Positions 61,863 through 64,000 of a stretch of DNA of 64,000 bases are shown here, one piece after another. Position 1 is the stretch's first letter, and every line of letters starts with the position of its first letter. The stretch is taken from positions 62,001 to 126,000 of the forward strand of contig MFFN01000001.1 of NCBI GenBank assembly GCA_001777915.1, read 5' to 3'. Under the pieces are notes generated by a model. That model ran no database searches, was not told the DNA's origin, and worked only from the letters and a program-made list of their open reading frames with translations. The stretch comes from Candidatus Edwardsbacteria bacterium RifOxyA12_full_54_48. Its GTDB lineage: Bacteria > Edwardsbacteria > AC1 > EtOH8. The translations under genes and the position numbers were made by a program.

Positions 61863-64000
61863 ATGAAAACGAATCTTATCAAGATAGGAAAACGTCTGGC
61901 CTTGCTTGGCATGCAAGCAATAGCGTTGGCGTTTTTGGCGCAGGGCATGGCCTATGCCACCGGCGGGACGCCGAGCGGTAGCGGGACTGAAGGGGATCCT
62001 TTCTTGATAGCCGACTATGAGGATCTGAAAGTCGTCGGTACCGATACATCAACCTATTCTCTTAATAGTGTATATCGGTTGACAAGCAATATTGATGCTT
62101 CAGCATCGGCTCTGGAAGATAGTGGTAAGGGTTTTGTGTCTATTGGTACAAACACTGCTCCATTTACCGGCGTTTTTCATGGGAGTGGTTGCATAATAAA
62201 TGATTTGATGATTAATCGATCTGCTACTAATTATATTGGTTTGTTTGGTAATATAATTAGCGGTACTATTGATAGTCTTGGTATGGCGGGAGGCTCTGTA
62301 ACTGGTGGTAATTATGTTGGTTTTCTTTCCGGTAGAGATTCAAACAGCACTGTGAATGGGTGTTACTCCACTGGTTCGGTAATGGGCGGAAGAAATGTCG
62401 GAGGTCTTGTTGGATTAAATTACAATGGAGGCACAATTGACAGATGCTATGCCACCGGCGCCGTAACAGGCAGTGATGTTCAGGTGGGCGGCCTTGTTGG
62501 GCTGAATTACAATGGCACTGTGAATGGTTGTTACGCTACCGGTTTTATTTTGGGTCGTGGAAAATGTGTTGGCGGCCTGGTTGGTTACAATTACAATGGA
62601 ATAGTTAGCGATTGTTATGCAGAAGGTTCGGTAACGGGCGACAGTAGTTTTGTAGGCGGATTAGTCGGGGTCAATCAGGGCAGCAGCACCGTTAATGGAT
62701 GTTATTCGACCGGTTCCGTAACCGGTTATAGCGGTTTTGTTGGTGGTCTGGTCGGCTTTAATGACGGCGGTTCTGTAAGTGTTGGTCATTCAACCAGTTC
62801 AGTGGAAGGTAATAATAATTTTGTCGGTGGCTTTTGCGGTGCAAATTATAATAGCGGACTAATTATTAAATGTTACTCCAAAGGGGCTGTCACCGGAAAT
62901 AATAATTTTTATGTTGGTGGTTTGGTTGGAGGGAATGATTACAATAGCACTGTTAGCGAATGCCACGCTGTCGGAACAGTCACAAGCAACAGCGGTTATG
63001 TCGGCGGTTTGGTAGGTATAAATAATAACAGCAAAGTGGATTTAAGTTATGCCTCGGGCTCAGTATTGGGTTTGGGATCTACCGTAGGCGGCCTAATTGG
63101 AATGAACGATACTTACAGTACGATAGACAGAAGTATGGCTACAGGCTCAGTAACAGCCGGCACTCACTCTGCTGGTGGGCTTGTGGGATACAATGATTAC
63201 AATAGCACAATATCAAAAAGTTATGCTACCGGTACAGTTGCTAGTTTGTGGGCCGGAAGTGTCGGAGGTCTAGTCGGATACAACTACTGGAGCATTATCA
63301 GCGAATGTTATTCCACAGGTCCGGCAACAGGGACTGACTATATTGGAGGCTTGGCTGGCGGCAATGCGTATGGTACGATTAATAACTGTTACTCCACAGG
63401 TGAAGTGAACAGCTATTACAATAAATATATAGGGGGCCTTACCGGGTACAGCGCAAGCAGCACGGTTAGCGGAAGTTACTGGAACAAAGAAACAACAATG
63501 GCAGCTGTTGGCGTAGGTTATATATCAGGTGGGAGTGCGGCTTGTTATGGTTTGACAACAGCGCAGATGAAGCAGGATACAAGCTTCAATAGTTGGGATT
63601 TTAGCGCTACGTGGAGAATCCGTTCAGACAGTACTTATCCTAGTCTGCAATCATTGGATAATGCTCCATTTGCTTTTTTCGATAGGTTCTACACTCAAAG
63701 CAAAACATTTTTGCTTTCAAATTTTATTCTCAATGATTGCGATATGGAAACGACGCGGGCTAACCTAGTACTCCATGTGAATAGTGTAAGCGTGGGAACA
63801 ACCGATAGTGTAACCACCTTAACGTTTCCTGATAGCATTGCCAAGGGCACCGTTGATACCGTGAAATACCGGGTAGGTGAAATTCGATCCACCGATACGT
63901 TATGGGGTAACATTGCCACGGCTTATGTTATATTTGATGCAACACTTGAAGGTAATGGAACCGAAGAAACCCCGTATTTGATTCCTGATTATGCAAGCCT
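61863..64000 (+). CDS. GLUG-repeat secreted surface protein, partial (runs off right edge)
   Basis: Open reading frame of at least 712 codons with no stop before the window end. ATG 61863 has AAGG about 9 bases upstream and opens a long signal peptide (LALLGMQAIALAFLAQGMAYA). The N-terminal module GSGTEGDPFLIADYEDL is followed by about 14 GLUG repeats of the form VGGLVGxN with CYATGSVTG-like spacers (residues about 125-555). After an SYWNKETT closing segment and an Ig-like region, GNGTEETPYLIPDYASL at the right edge starts a second copy of the opening module. GLUG proteins are large adhesin-like surface proteins. 3' end is missing. Confidence 0.88.
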   Translation, partial: MKTNLIKIGKRLALLGMQAIALAFLAQGMAYATGGTPSGSGTEGDPFLIADYEDLKVVGTDTSTYSLNSVYRLTSNIDASASALEDSGKGFVSIGTNTAPFTGVFHGSGCIINDLMINRSATNYIGLFGNIISGTIDSLGMAGGSVTGGNYVGFLSGRDSNSTVNGCYSTGSVMGGRNVGGLVGLNYNGGTIDRCYATGAVTGSDVQVGGLVGLNYNGTVNGCYATGFILGRGKCVGGLVGYNYNGIVSDCYAEGSVTGDSSFVGGLVGVNQGSSTVNGCYSTGSVTGYSGFVGGLVGFNDGGSVSVGHSTSSVEGNNNFVGGFCGANYNSGLIIKCYSKGAVTGNNNFYVGGLVGGNDYNSTVSECHAVGTVTSNSGYVGGLVGINNNSKVDLSYASGSVLGLGSTVGGLIGMNDTYSTIDRSMATGSVTAGTHSAGGLVGYNDYNSTISKSYATGTVASLWAGSVGGLVGYNYWSIISECYSTGPATGTDYIGGLAGGNAYGTINNCYSTGEVNSYYNKYIGGLTGYSASSTVSGSYWNKETTMAAVGVGYISGGSAACYGLTTAQMKQDTSFNSWDFSATWRIRSDSTYPSLQSLDNAPFAFFDRFYTQSKTFLLSNFILNDCDMETTRANLVLHVNSVSVGTTDSVTTLTFPDSIAKGTVDTVKYRVGEIRSTDTLWGNIATAYVIFDATLEGNGTEETPYLIPDYAS

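Noticed and set aside
61863-63480. Possible CRISPR-like or direct DNA repeat array
   Set aside because: The repeats are GLUG protein motifs in a continuous reading frame, and DNA copies vary at third codon positions.

Overview
This 64 kb window looks like chromosomal DNA from an uncultured Gram-negative bacterium, probably of an FCB-like candidate phylum of the WOR-3/TA06/Edwardsbacteria kind. That placement is inference. It rests on secreted proteins ending in a PNPFN-type FlgD-like/type IX-like C-terminal domain, PorV-like and other outer-membrane barrels, a DAP-type MurE, and many repeat-containing intergenic gaps. Every supported gene lies on the + strand. I saw no rRNA, tRNA, prophage or CRISPR array.

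Layout. 0.1-10 kb: a cation diffusion facilitator, a possible small structured RNA with its own promoter and terminator, a small ORF, RsgA, a heterodimeric-type ABC exporter pair split by a GNAT acetyltransferase, a DUF559 protein and DNA polymerase I, whose proofreading domain looks degenerate. 10-16 kb: two large secreted beta-propeller-type proteins with C-terminal sorting domains. 16-33 kb: a complete, tightly packed division and cell wall (dcw) cluster in the order mraZ, STAS, rsmH, ftsL, ftsI, murE, murF, mraY, murD, ftsW, murG, murC, murB, ftsQ, ftsA, ftsZ. It is preceded by a sigma-70-like promoter and a four-box array that fits an MraZ operator. 33-34 kb: a repeat-rich gap with a frameshifted REP-associated tyrosine transposase that carries a REP-like palindrome inside its own coding region.

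34-41 kb: two overlapping genes that join outer-membrane barrels to ComEA-like helix-hairpin-helix domains (the most suggestive candidate for an undescribed system), a TPR protein, a small barrel protein, the site-2 protease RseP and an unrecognised 184-aa protein. 41-49 kb: an EF-G-like GTPase with a degenerate G4 motif, an ORF6N protein, asparaginase, a TPR protein, a GlcD-type FAD oxidase and another sorted secreted protein. 49-59 kb: Rex, dihydrolipoamide dehydrogenase, two tandem solute-binding lipoproteins, a histidine kinase, a receiver protein and a REC-PAS-PAS-GAF-GGDEF-HD-GYP protein. 59-64 kb: a polyamine pair (aminopropyltransferase and basic amino acid decarboxylase), then a long GLUG-repeat surface protein that runs off the right edge.

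The dcw genes work together: MurE, MurF, MurD, MurC and MurB make the UDP-MurNAc-pentapeptide, MraY and MurG make lipid II, FtsW and FtsI polymerise and crosslink septal peptidoglycan, and FtsQ, FtsL, FtsA and FtsZ build the divisome. Secretion, surface display and signalling genes dominate the rest. Several families of short palindromic repeats lie in gaps, at gene ends and even inside genes.
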